NCBI RefSeq assembly: GCF_000282595.1
Contig: NZ_AKIZ01000016.1
Location: 434,001-498,000 of the forward strand
Length of the DNA stretch: 64,000 bases
Source of the DNA: Phyllobacterium sp. YR531
GTDB taxonomy: Bacteria; Pseudomonadota; Alphaproteobacteria; Rhizobiales; Rhizobiaceae
Direction of reading: 5' to 3'
Position numbers and translations under genes: made by a program. The first letter of the stretch is position 1. Each line of letters starts with the position of its first letter. Below the pieces are notes generated by a model. It ran no database searches and was not told where the DNA came from. It saw only the letters and a program-made list of their open reading frames with translations. This document shows positions 44,199 to 54,467 of the stretch, piece by piece.

Positions 44199-44411
44199 AT
44201 GGCTTCGGGAACAGTGAAATGGTTCAACGGCACTAAGGGTTACGGTTTCATCCAGCCCGATACTGGTGGTGCAGATGTTTTTGTCCATATTTCCGCTGTT
44301 GAGCGTGCAGGTTTGCGCGGTCTCAATGATGGTCAGAAGGTCAACTACGAAATCGTACAGGACCGTCGTTCGGGCAAGTCGTCCGCAGACAACCTTAGCG
44401 TCGAAGGCTGA
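44199..44411 (+). CDS. cspA: CspA-family cold shock protein
   Basis: A 70-residue single cold-shock domain. RNP1 is KGYGFIQPD and RNP2 is DVFVHISAVE; the start MASGTVKWFNGT and end NLSVEG are canonical. It binds single-stranded RNA and DNA and melts RNA structure, acting as a chaperone in cold or in growth transitions. The ribosome site is AAGGAAC, and a perfect terminator follows at 44461. Confidence 0.96.
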   Translation: MASGTVKWFNGTKGYGFIQPDTGGADVFVHISAVERAGLRGLNDGQKVNYEIVQDRRSGKSSADNLSVEG

Positions 44412-44460
44412 TAGCCGCATACGGGAATCGTCTGATTTCTGAACGCACATGAAATTCGGA

Positions 44461-44486
44461 AAGGCGGGATTTTATCCCGCCTTTTT
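44461..44486 (+). terminator. Rho-independent terminator of cspA
   Basis: Stem AAGGCGGGAT/ATCCCGCCTT with a three-base loop and TTTTT tail, 50 bases after the cspA stop and 12 bases before the end of the convergent PfpI-like gene. Confidence 0.88.
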
Positions 44487-44497
44487 GCATTTGCAGC

Positions 44498-45172
44498 TTA
44501 CGCGAGGAGCTTGAGAACTTCTCCCGCAACGGCACTGGAAGAAGCCGGATTCTGACCAGTCACAAGATGACCGTCGACAACAGCCAGCACCTGCCAGTCG
44601 TCAACCTTCTCATAATGGCCGCCAAGGCGCTTCAACTCGTCCTCAACGAGGAAAGGCACCACATCTGTAAGTTGCACGGCTGCCTCTTCACTGTTGGTGA
44701 ACCCAGCAACACGTTTGCCTTTGACGAGCGGCTCGCCATCGATCTGTGCTTGCAGCAAAACTGCTGGCGCATGGCATACTGCACCAACAGGTTTTCCATT
44801 CGTGTAGAACTGCTCGATTAGCTTGATTGAGGCTTTATCCGAAGTCAGATCCCAAAGCGGACCATGCCCGCCGGGATAGAAGATGGCATCGTAATCCGCC
44901 TCACTCACCTCCGTGAGCACCTTCGTATTGGCCAATACCTGCTGAGCTGTTTTATCGTCTCGGAAACGCTCGGTCATCTCGGTTTGGCTGTCAGGTTCAT
45001 CGCTCTTGGGATCAAGTGGCGGTTGCCCGCCCTTAGGTGATGCTACGGTGATTTCCGCGCCCGCATCGAGAAATGTATAATATGGCGCAGCAAACTCTTC
45101 GAGCCAAAATCCCGTCTTCTTGCCAGTATTGCCGAGCTTGTCGTGAGAGGTCAGAACGATGAGGATTTTCAT
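44498..45172 (-). CDS. DJ-1/PfpI-like protein, Hsp31 subgroup
   Basis: A 224-residue class I amidotransferase-like protein of the DJ-1/PfpI superfamily. The nucleophile elbow is AVCHAPAVLL with Cys133 and His134; Glu26 (GFWLEEFAAPYY) completes the usual triad. GGHGPLWDL and GQNPASS are also characteristic. Members act as glyoxalase III, deglycase-like enzymes or chaperones against carbonyl stress; which applies here cannot be told. Ribosome site AGGACCGGCTCC. Confidence 0.88.
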   Translation of the reverse strand: MKILIVLTSHDKLGNTGKKTGFWLEEFAAPYYTFLDAGAEITVASPKGGQPPLDPKSDEPDSQTEMTERFRDDKTAQQVLANTKVLTEVSEADYDAIFYPGGHGPLWDLTSDKASIKLIEQFYTNGKPVGAVCHAPAVLLQAQIDGEPLVKGKRVAGFTNSEEAAVQLTDVVPFLVEDELKRLGGHYEKVDDWQVLAVVDGHLVTGQNPASSSAVAGEVLKLLA

Positions 45173-45270
45173 GGAGCCGGTCCTTTGAGGTTATTTCCAA
45201 TGCTCCTGATATGACCGCGGCGACCACAGGTTTCAATGGCCGCCACAACTATGATTTGTATCTAAATGTT

Positions 45271-46302
45271 TCACTTCAACTCGAGAACGATCTTGCCGAA
45301 CGGTCCACGGTCCAGATGATCGAGAGCGTCATTCAATTGGTCAAAGGGATAAACCGCATCGATCACCGGCTTTATTTTAAGCCGATCAACAGCCTTGACG
45401 AAGTTTTCCAATCCTTTGCGATGGCCAACCTGAATGCCCTCCAAAACCAATCGTTTGACCGCCAGAGGTACAAAGCCGCCGGACACTTCCAAGCCATCCA
45501 GGATGCCGATCATCGAGATACGGCCTGTAACTGCCGCTGCACGCAACGATTTATCGAGATGCGCACCGCCGATGGTCTCGATTATGTGGTCAGCACCATA
45601 GTCGTCAGTGATTTTGTAAAGCGCTTCGACCCAATCTTCTTTCTTCCGATTTATGACATGATGAGCACCGAGTTTGGTTGCACGAGCCAGCTTCTGGTCA
45701 TCACCCGATACAACAACAACCTCTGCTCCATGCGCCAAAGCGATTTGCAAACCAAAAAGCGATACGCCGCCTGTGCCAAGCACGACTACCTTGTCGCCAG
45801 CTGTCATTTTCCCGCGCTCAACCAGCGCCGTCCATGCAGTTAGCCCGGCACATGGTAATGTACTTGCTTCAATATGATCCAAGGTTTTTGGAGCGTGAAC
45901 CGCCCAGTCTTCGCTTATCGCCACGTACTCGGCCAGCACACCTTGCAAGGGACCACCAAGCGTCCGGCCATTGGGCGTTCGCGCAGTGCCCGGACCATCG
46001 CCTTCAATCCAGTCCGGTACGAAGGTAGAGATAACCTTGTCGCCGGGCGTAAATCGGGTGACACCCTCACCAATCGCTACGACACTCCCGGCAAGATCAG
46101 AGGCTGGAACCTGCGGTTCCAACAAAGTTTCAGGCATCCCAAAGCCATTATCTACAAGCAGTTTATCCCGATAATTCAGTGAAACAGCGGCGACCTTTAC
46201 AAGTATCTGCCCATATGCTGGCGTCGGTATGGCAGCCTGAACCTGTTCGAGATTATCTCTACCCGCTGCTTTAAGCTGCCAGCGTCTCATGTATTTGCTC
46301 AT
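45271..46302 (-). CDS. Zinc-independent MDR oxidoreductase
   Basis: A 343-residue NAD(P)-dependent medium-chain dehydrogenase/reductase. The N-terminal GroES-like domain has VKVAAVSLNYRDKLL, where the catalytic zinc Cys of alcohol dehydrogenases is absent (Asn-Tyr-Arg), placing it with the quinone/enoyl reductases. The Rossmann part reads GDKVVVLGTGGVSLFGLQIA and GADHIIETIGG. The substrate is unknown. It is divergent from a LysR-type gene, with an inverted repeat overlapping its ribosome site (GAGGATTTGAG). Confidence 0.88.
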   Translation of the reverse strand: MSKYMRRWQLKAAGRDNLEQVQAAIPTPAYGQILVKVAAVSLNYRDKLLVDNGFGMPETLLEPQVPASDLAGSVVAIGEGVTRFTPGDKVISTFVPDWIEGDGPGTARTPNGRTLGGPLQGVLAEYVAISEDWAVHAPKTLDHIEASTLPCAGLTAWTALVERGKMTAGDKVVVLGTGGVSLFGLQIALAHGAEVVVVSGDDQKLARATKLGAHHVINRKKEDWVEALYKITDDYGADHIIETIGGAHLDKSLRAAAVTGRISMIGILDGLEVSGGFVPLAVKRLVLEGIQVGHRKGLENFVKAVDRLKIKPVIDAVYPFDQLNDALDHLDRGPFGKIVLELK

Positions 46303-46310
46303 CTCAAATC

Positions 46311-46344
46311 CTCATATAATTTCGAGAATTCCTATTTATATGAG
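46311..46344. promoter_or_regulatory. Inverted repeat, probable LysR operator
   Basis: Nine-base perfect arms, CTCATATAA (46311-46319) and TTATATGAG (46336-46344), separated by 16 bases, in the gap between the divergent oxidoreductase and LysR-type genes. A further half-site, CTCATAATT, lies near 46373. The layout is typical of a LysR recognition plus activation site. It ends only 9 bases from the oxidoreductase start. Confidence 0.55.
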
Positions 46345-46413
46345 GCTTAATCAAAACAGTTGCGCCAATTTCTCTCATAATTGTATCCTTGATTTCTACA
46401 AAGGATTTCGAAA

Positions 46414-47331
46414 ATGGATCGACTGATTGGCATTGAAGAGTTCGTTGCTGTTGTAGATGCAGGCAGTTTCTCAGCGGCGGCTGAAAGATTGAACCTCTCG
46501 CGTTCAGCCGTTGGCAAAACAATTGCAAGACTGGAAGAAAGACTTGGCACCCGCCTTTGCCAACGAACAACACGGTCGTTCAAACTCACCGATGACGGCC
46601 ATAGTTTCTATGAGCATTGCCAAGTCATTCTTGCAGCGGTCGACGCTGCTGAAACTGTGATCACTTCCGGCAAGGACAATGTGTCAGGACGCTTACGCCT
46701 CAGCCTGCCAGTATTATTTGGGCGGCGGTGTGTGGCACCGGTTCTCTTTGATCTGGCACGGCAATACCCATCGCTACGCTTCGAAGTTTCCTTTACAGAT
46801 CGCCCTGTGGATCTTGTCGCCGAAGGATATGATCTCGTCGTTCGCAATGCGGGATTGCCGGATACTACAAATCTCGCAGCAAAACGCATTGCCCGACAGC
46901 GGATGACCGTATGCGCGTCTCCATCCTACCTTGCGGCACATGGAACCCCCAGAAACATCGACGATATCACCTCACATCAGGCGATCCTCTATGGTCAGGA
47001 TGGCAATATTCGCTCTTGGCTTTTCCCAAATGGCAAGAAAGGATTTGATACCGCCAAGACCACAAGTCGTATCATTCTTGACGATCTGGAAGCGGTAACC
47101 GATGCGGCTGTACGCGGTATGGGAATCGCCTGGTTGCCCTGCTGGCTCATTCGCGAGCATGTTGAGACGGGAAAGCTCGTGATACTGCTTCCCGATGTGG
47201 AGCACATGATCTTTGATACGCATGCAGTGTGGCCGAAGCAGCCCTACATGCCTACGCGTATCAGAGTTTTGATTGATGCGCTTGCAGCAACTCTGCCGGG
47301 AATGACCGGCGTTGGTCGGGAGATTAAATAG
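46414..47331 (+). CDS. LysR-family transcriptional regulator
   Basis: A 305-residue LysR regulator. The N-terminal winged helix-turn-helix is IEEFVAVVDAGSFSAAAERLNLSRSAVGKTIARLEERLGTRLCQRTTRSFKLT-like, and the substrate-binding domain follows (GRLRLSLPVLFGRRCVAPVL, VRGMGIAWLPCWLI). It most likely controls the divergent oxidoreductase gene in response to its substrate. It ends 9 bases from the convergent GST gene. Confidence 0.9.
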   Translation: MDRLIGIEEFVAVVDAGSFSAAAERLNLSRSAVGKTIARLEERLGTRLCQRTTRSFKLTDDGHSFYEHCQVILAAVDAAETVITSGKDNVSGRLRLSLPVLFGRRCVAPVLFDLARQYPSLRFEVSFTDRPVDLVAEGYDLVVRNAGLPDTTNLAAKRIARQRMTVCASPSYLAAHGTPRNIDDITSHQAILYGQDGNIRSWLFPNGKKGFDTAKTTSRIILDDLEAVTDAAVRGMGIAWLPCWLIREHVETGKLVILLPDVEHMIFDTHAVWPKQPYMPTRIRVLIDALAATLPGMTGVGREIK

Positions 47332-47340
47332 CCTTTGCAA

Positions 47341-47955
47341 TCACTCCGGCAGCCAGGTGATTGGCACATGCCCCTCATCACCGGCAACACGGCTGAGCCA
47401 TTTGGCTACTGATGGATAGGCAGACAAATCGAAACCTCCCCTGTTGGCCTCATGCGTGTAAGCGTAAAGCGCTATATCAGCGATGGACAAGCCAGCACCC
47501 GCAAAATAGGGCGTCTTCTGCAACTGGTTCTCCATGACCAGCAGAGCCTTGTTTCCGCCTTCCAGTGTAGCAGCCAATCTTTCAGGCGTCGCATCCTTGG
47601 CCCGCTCAGGATAAACAAGCAGGGCACGCCTTACGGCAACGGTTGGCTCGTGTGAGTACTGTTCAAAGAAGAGCCACTGATACATCAGCGCGCGTTCATA
47701 GGCGTCTTCGGGAATAAAACGGGTACCTTCAGCAAGATGAAGCAATATGGCATTTGATTCCGCCAGCAGCCGCCCATCATCAAGCTCCAGCAAGGGAATC
47801 TTGCCGTTTGGATTCTTTGCGAGAAATTCCGGTTTGCGCGTAGAGCCATCGTTGAATGAAACCGGGATATGCTCGAACGGCAGATTCAATTTTGCCATCA
47901 AAAGCCGTGGCTTATAGCAATTCCCGGAATCAATTTGCGAATAGAGTTTCGGCAT
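47341..47955 (-). CDS. Glutathione S-transferase family protein
   Basis: A 204-residue two-domain GST. The thioredoxin-like N-domain reads PKLYSQIDSGNCYKPRLLMAKLNLPFEHIPV, with NPNGKIPLLELDDG and LAESNAILLHLA (glutathione-binding Glu-Ser). The helical C-domain contains LSIADIALYAYTHEANRGGF. The candidate catalytic residue is Ser9 or Cys11. It probably detoxifies electrophiles or reduces disulfides. ATG 47955 follows CAGGAGAGACAGACC; the frame extends to 48009 with no better start. Confidence 0.88.
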   Translation of the reverse strand: MPKLYSQIDSGNCYKPRLLMAKLNLPFEHIPVSFNDGSTRKPEFLAKNPNGKIPLLELDDGRLLAESNAILLHLAEGTRFIPEDAYERALMYQWLFFEQYSHEPTVAVRRALLVYPERAKDATPERLAATLEGGNKALLVMENQLQKTPYFAGAGLSIADIALYAYTHEANRGGFDLSAYPSVAKWLSRVAGDEGHVPITWLPE

Positions 47956-48142
47956 GGTCTGTCTCTCCTGTGGCGGGCGAATTTCCCCGCTACCGCTGAC
48001 AATGTCCAATCAGTTCCATTGACGTATCACGTAACCGACGCTGATGATTTCGACATGGGATGTCACACCCTGCACAGAAAGTGCATGAAGTGAAGCCTTT
48101 ATGCATGCTTTTACTTGCGATTTTCGGGGTCTTGCGACATAG

Positions 48143-49399
<1,257 letters not shown>

Positions 49400-49418
49400 T
49401 AGCCTCAACTGCTTTACG

Positions 49419-49446
49419 AAAGGGGCCCATGTGGCCCCTTTTTTAT
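49419..49446 (+). terminator. Rho-independent terminator of aspC
   Basis: Stem AGGGGCC/GGCCCCT around a short CATGT loop, followed by TTTTTT. An in-frame ATG of the next gene (49429) lies in this loop and is therefore a poor start. Confidence 0.85.
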
Positions 49447-49473
49447 AGGGGCGTCGAGAGTGGAGCAATCAAG

Positions 49474-49938
49474 GTGATAACGCGGAAAATTGCTTCAAGT
49501 GATATTGATCTGATCTGCCGCCATCGGGAGATGATGTTCTCCGAAGCCGGACGCAATCCAGATGATCTATTAGCTATGGCAGGTCCTTTTAAGGATTGGC
49601 TTGGGCCACGTCTCGATAACGGGACATATTTCGGATTTGTTATCGAAGACGAAGGGCGTGCAGTGGCAGCCGTTGGTCTGATGGAAATTGATTGGCCACC
49701 CCATCCCCTGCATCCAACCGAGCCGCGCCGTGGCTATGTGTTTAACGTCTATGTAGAACCCGGCTATCGCAGACGAGGAATCGCTCAACAGTTGATGCAG
49801 GCTGCAGAGCAGGAGTTTACCGCTCGCGGTATTGGATATCTCATCCTACACGCGACGACAGCGGGACGGCCGATCTATGAGCGGAATGGTTGGGTAGCAA
49901 CCAGCGAAATGGCCAAGGTCTTATCGATCAAATCCTGA
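49474..49938 (+). CDS. GNAT-family N-acetyltransferase
   Basis: A 154-residue GCN5-related acetyltransferase. The acetyl-CoA binding motif A is NVYVEPGYRRRGIAQQLMQAA, motif B is YLILHATTAGRPIYERNGW. It transfers acetyl from acetyl-CoA to an unknown amine. The GTG at 49474 with GGAG 8 bases upstream is preferred to the ATG at 49429, which falls in the aspC terminator. Its 3' region faces the minus-strand sRNA terminator at 49975. Confidence 0.85.
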   Translation: MITRKIASSDIDLICRHREMMFSEAGRNPDDLLAMAGPFKDWLGPRLDNGTYFGFVIEDEGRAVAAVGLMEIDWPPHPLHPTEPRRGYVFNVYVEPGYRRRGIAQQLMQAAEQEFTARGIGYLILHATTAGRPIYERNGWVATSEMAKVLSIKS

Positions 49939-49974
49939 ATAACCCACGAGATTGGTATTCCGATGACTGGCAAT

Positions 49975-50090
49975 AAAAAAAGGCCGGACAAGTGCCCGGC
50001 CTATAGTTTTGAAGGTGCCGTTTCCGGCTGAACCTCCAGAGGGGAACACTTGGCGGTGCGCAAATGGGAGGAGGAGACGCACCGTCAAGT
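49975..50090 (-). ncRNA. abcR2: AbcR-like anti-SD sRNA (probable AbcR2)
   Basis: About 116 bases on the minus strand. Hairpin 1 is GGTGCG/CGCACC with a large loop holding CTCCTCCTCCC, an anti-Shine-Dalgarno sequence. A small CCTC/GAGG hairpin follows, then GCCG-GAAA-CGGC with a GNRA loop. The end is a terminator, GGCCGG/CCGGCC, followed by TTTTTTT. The promoter candidate is TTGCAA (50125-50120) and CATATC (50102-50097), 17-base spacer. It lies just downstream of a VtlR/LsrB-type LysR gene; in Brucella VtlR is known to activate abcR2. Family identity is inferred from structure plus this neighbour. Confidence 0.72.
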
Positions 50091-50140
50091 ACTATGGATA
50101 TGTTCTTCACCAGTCGGAGTTGCAACCCCACACAAATGCA

Positions 50141-50173
50141 TAGCAGCCATGCGTAAAACGCATAGCTGCTATT
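50141..50173. promoter_or_regulatory. Inverted repeat upstream of the AbcR-like sRNA
   Basis: Arms ATAGCAGC-C-ATGCGT and ACGCAT-A-GCTGCTAT (15 positions, one mismatch) flank AAA. It lies 16 bases upstream of the sRNA -35. That is where an activating LysR protein would bind, so this is a candidate VtlR site. It could also form an RNA hairpin at the end of the LysR transcript, but it lacks a T-run. Confidence 0.5.
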
Positions 50174-50288
50174 TTACTCAACTGGTCAAAAATACCGCGC
50201 GAAGAGTATCACAAATCGAGCAAGTTTCTTCCTCAGGATCAGCCATCCTTGGAAAGAAAAACTTTCTAAAAAATTTTGAATTTACCGC

Positions 50289-51185
50289 TTAATAAGACCA
50301 GGTACGCGCCTTGTTGAAAAGAAAATCTCTGAACACGTGCAATTTGGCCGCGTTCTTGATTCCCTCAGGGTAGCAGAAGAACGTGTCGAATGACGGTAAT
50401 TCCATTTCGGGCAACAAACGCACCAGAGTGGAATCTTTCTCGATCATATAATCCGGCAGCACGCCGATACCGACACCCTTCTGGATAGCGCGTTTGATGG
50501 ACAGGAGATTGTTGATCTGCAGTACTGCGGGGCGCAAATTGCCATCGGAGCGTCCTATAACCTCAAGCCAATTCAGGTTGGTGAGATAAGATGGTGCGGG
50601 CTCGCCGAAACTCACAATCCGATGGGAATCGATTTCTTCGATGCTTTCGATCTTGCCATACTTGGCTATGTAGCTCGGTGAAGCGTAGACATGCATATGC
50701 ACCGTAAACAAGCGGCGTTGGATCAGGTCGGGTTGCTGCGGTTGACGCAAGCGAATGGCGCAATCCGCATGACGCATCGTCAGGTCCAGCTCTTCATTGT
50801 CGAAAAGCAATTGCAGCTGCACTTCAGGATAAAGTTCAATGAATTCCTGAACGCGTTCGACAAGCCAGCCAGAGCCGAGGCCAACTGTCGTTGTGACCCG
50901 CAACTTGCCAGACGGTCTGTCCTTGCTCTCGGTCAGTCGTGAACGCACGTTCTCAAGCTTCATCAGCACTTCATGAGCCGTGCGATAGAGAACTTCGCCC
51001 TGTTCCGTAAGAATCAAGCCGCGGGCATGGCGATGGAAAAGCGGAACGCCAACGTCCTGCTCCAGCGCGCTGACCTGACGCGAGATGGCTGATTGCGATA
51101 GATGCAGTGTCTCAGCGGCATGGGTAAATGACCCAGCCTCGGCAGCAGCATGGAATATTCGCAATTTGTCCCAATCAAGCGACAT
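50289..51185 (-). CDS. vtlR: LysR regulator of the LsrB/VtlR type
   Basis: A 298-residue LysR regulator. Its N-terminus, MSLDWDKLRIFHAAAEAGSF, then THAAETLHLSQSAISRQVSALEQDVGVPLFHRHARG, is the hallmark of the LsrB (Sinorhizobium, Agrobacterium) / VtlR (Brucella) orthologue group. The effector domain follows (ATVGLGSGWLVERV-like, KGVGIGVLPDYMI). These regulators are needed for host interaction, oxidative and envelope stress responses; VtlR activates the sRNA abcR2, whose candidate lies directly downstream. Its neighbours trxB and lrp match the order in rhizobia. Confidence 0.92.
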   Translation of the reverse strand: MSLDWDKLRIFHAAAEAGSFTHAAETLHLSQSAISRQVSALEQDVGVPLFHRHARGLILTEQGEVLYRTAHEVLMKLENVRSRLTESKDRPSGKLRVTTTVGLGSGWLVERVQEFIELYPEVQLQLLFDNEELDLTMRHADCAIRLRQPQQPDLIQRRLFTVHMHVYASPSYIAKYGKIESIEEIDSHRIVSFGEPAPSYLTNLNWLEVIGRSDGNLRPAVLQINNLLSIKRAIQKGVGIGVLPDYMIEKDSTLVRLLPEMELPSFDTFFCYPEGIKNAAKLHVFRDFLFNKARTWSY

Positions 51186-51242
51186 CGCGCGGTCTCTCCC
51201 CCTTTGTCGGCCCCATAGATCGAGGCCGGCCTCTATCAGTGC

Positions 51243-52328
<1,086 letters not shown>

Positions 52329-52491
52329 TTAATATAGCAAGGTTAGCCACAGCTTGTGCATGTGAGACTGGCGTTTCAACGCGGATTGTGTCAATTCCGA
52401 GATAAGTCTATGAAATACAAGCCGTCAAAACCGCCATTACGAGGCCAGTCCGATCCTTCGCACCATTACCAATATTTGCGCACGATTTGGC

Positions 52492-53898
52492 TTGGTCATG
52501 GCTGGAACCATGTTGATACCGGCTTTGGTCGATCTCCACATCGGCAATAGTGACTGGCTGGTATTTGTACAGTCGGCGATATTTACCGGCGTTCTCAGCG
52601 GGCTGGTCGTTCTAGCCACACACAATTCGGAAATTCGCTTCAGCCCGCGTCTCGGCTTTCTGCTCATCGTCGCGATCTGGCTCACCGCAGCATTGTTGGG
52701 TGCGCTTCCGCTCTATTTTTCAACACTGCCGATCAGTTTTGCCAAGGCGCTGTTCGAATCCATGTCAGGGATTACATCCACAGGTGCGACTGTGTTGACG
52801 GGGCTGGATACGATGCCACGCGGAATTTTGATGTGGCGGTCGCTCCTGTGCTGGTTTGGTGGCTTGGGTTTCGTAGGCTTGGGATTGCTGCTGCTCCCTT
52901 CGCTGCGCGTCGGTGGCATTCAGCTACTGCATATGGAATCCTCAGACAAATCTGAAAAAATCCTGCCGCGAATACATCAGATCGCCCAAGGCATTATCCT
53001 CGCATACCTAACACTGACCCTGTTATGCACCCTGCTCTATTTCATTGCAGGCATGGGGATGTTCGATGCCATCAATCACGGCATGACGACGGTTGCGACC
53101 GCCGGGTTCTCCACACATGACTCTTCGCTGGGCTTTTACGCCCATAACCGCGCTATTCTGGTAATTGCGACAGTCTTCATGATCTTGGGCGCCCTGCCCT
53201 TCGTGCTTTACATCAAGGCACTTATGCCACAGCGGTTGTCTTCGCTGGCAGACCCACAGCTCATTTTGTTTTTCAGCATTGTCATCGGCTTCAGCTTCTT
53301 TCTGGCAGTCGGATTGAAGCTGGAGACAAATATCGGCTTTGGCGATGCATTAATTGCCACATCGTTCAACCTGGTGTCCGTCATATCGACCACCGGCTTT
53401 GCGACCGAGGACTACACGCTTTGGGGCGCAGAGGCGCTCGGCATATTCTTCCTTGTCACCTTTCTCGGCGGCTGCTCCGGCTCTACCTCAGGCGGCATCA
53501 AGCTGAACCGCATCATCATCCTGTGGCAGCTCGCCTCGGCAAGCCTGACGCGATTGATCATACCCAATGCCATTATAAAAATGCGCTATGGCCGCTCGGA
53601 AATAACGCAGGATGTCGCGCAATCGGCCCTGCTATTCATCTTTCTATATATGGCTTCGCTCGTCATTGGAGCGACAGTCCTCACAATGCTCGGCAATGAT
53701 CTGGGAACCTCAATCACAGGCGCTCTGACCGCTCTCTCAAACGTTGGGCCCGGGTTCGGCGATACGATCGGCCCTGTCGGAAACTTTTCTACATTGAACG
53801 ATTCTTCGTTGCTGGTTCTGAGCTATCTGATGCTCGCAGGACGGCTTGAGATCATCACAATCGTGATTCTGTTCACCCGGCGTTTCTGGAGCAGGTAA
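52492..53898 (+). CDS. trkH: TrkH-like potassium uptake protein
   Basis: A 468-residue membrane protein of the TrkH/KtrB superfamily, the K+-conducting subunit that works with TrkA-type cytosolic partners. It has repeated pore loops: SGITSTGATVLTGLD, TTVATAGFSTHDSS, SVISTTGFATEDYT and ALSNVGPGFGDT, and a GGCSGSTSGGIK loop. The N-terminus is uncertain: the TTG at 52492 has no good ribosome site, and the frame stays open back to 52414 without ATG, GTG or TTG. An ATG at 52410 with a weak site lies one frame away, so a one-base error or true frameshift near 52420-52460 is possible. Confidence 0.88.
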   Translation: MVMAGTMLIPALVDLHIGNSDWLVFVQSAIFTGVLSGLVVLATHNSEIRFSPRLGFLLIVAIWLTAALLGALPLYFSTLPISFAKALFESMSGITSTGATVLTGLDTMPRGILMWRSLLCWFGGLGFVGLGLLLLPSLRVGGIQLLHMESSDKSEKILPRIHQIAQGIILAYLTLTLLCTLLYFIAGMGMFDAINHGMTTVATAGFSTHDSSLGFYAHNRAILVIATVFMILGALPFVLYIKALMPQRLSSLADPQLILFFSIVIGFSFFLAVGLKLETNIGFGDALIATSFNLVSVISTTGFATEDYTLWGAEALGIFFLVTFLGGCSGSTSGGIKLNRIIILWQLASASLTRLIIPNAIIKMRYGRSEITQDVAQSALLFIFLYMASLVIGATVLTMLGNDLGTSITGALTALSNVGPGFGDTIGPVGNFSTLNDSSLLVLSYLMLAGRLEIITIVILFTRRFWSR

Positions 53899-53993
53899 AT
53901 GAACCTGTTTGCAACCGCCGCGGGATGCATTACACAGCGTCAGGAATCGCCTATGGTGATGTTTGAGCTTTGGGATGGGGATAAACAAAAATC

Positions 53994-54464
53994 ATGCCTT
54001 TGAAGGCGGACCTCGACGCTATCGACTGGAAAATCCTGAAACAACTGCAGGATAATGGACGCATCACCAATGTTGAGTTGGCGGAGCGGGTCGGCATCTC
54101 GGCACCACCCTGCCTGCGCCGTGTGCGCAAGCTGGAGGAAAGCGGCATTATCCAAGGCTACCGCGCGATCCTGAATGGCGCGATACTTGGTCAGGATATC
54201 GTCGCGTTCTGCATGATTAGGCTGCACAGGCAGTCCGATGCGGACCTGAAGAGCTTTGCCGAAAAGACGAACAGCTGGACTATTGTCCGTCGCGCCTGGA
54301 TGGTCTCCGGCGAGTCCGATTTCCTGCTGCATTGCGTGTCAGCAGATCTCAGCACTTTCCAGAACTTCGTTATTGAAGAACTGACATCAACGCCTAATGT
54401 TGACAGCGTGCGAACCTCGCTGACCATCCGTTCCGTTAAAAACGAACCATTGATGGTGCTTTAG
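53994..54464 (+). CDS. lrp: Lrp-type transcriptional regulator
   Basis: A 156-residue Lrp/AsnC regulator. The helix-turn-helix reads IDWKILKQLQDNGRITNVELAERVGISAPPCLRRVRKLEESGII-type, and a RAM domain follows (ESDFLLHCVSADLSTFQNFV). The APPCLRRVRKLE recognition helix is that of the main alphaproteobacterial Lrp. In rhizobia an orthologue lies beside trxB and lsrB, as here. It is convergent with the glycosyltransferase gene, 3 bases apart. Confidence 0.9.
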   Translation: MPLKADLDAIDWKILKQLQDNGRITNVELAERVGISAPPCLRRVRKLEESGIIQGYRAILNGAILGQDIVAFCMIRLHRQSDADLKSFAEKTNSWTIVRRAWMVSGESDFLLHCVSADLSTFQNFVIEELTSTPNVDSVRTSLTIRSVKNEPLMVL

Positions 54465-54467
54465 AGC

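Noticed and set aside
49429-49473. Upstream ATG start for the GNAT gene
   Set aside because: The ATG lies in the loop of the aspC terminator, and the GTG at 49474 has a better ribosome site.
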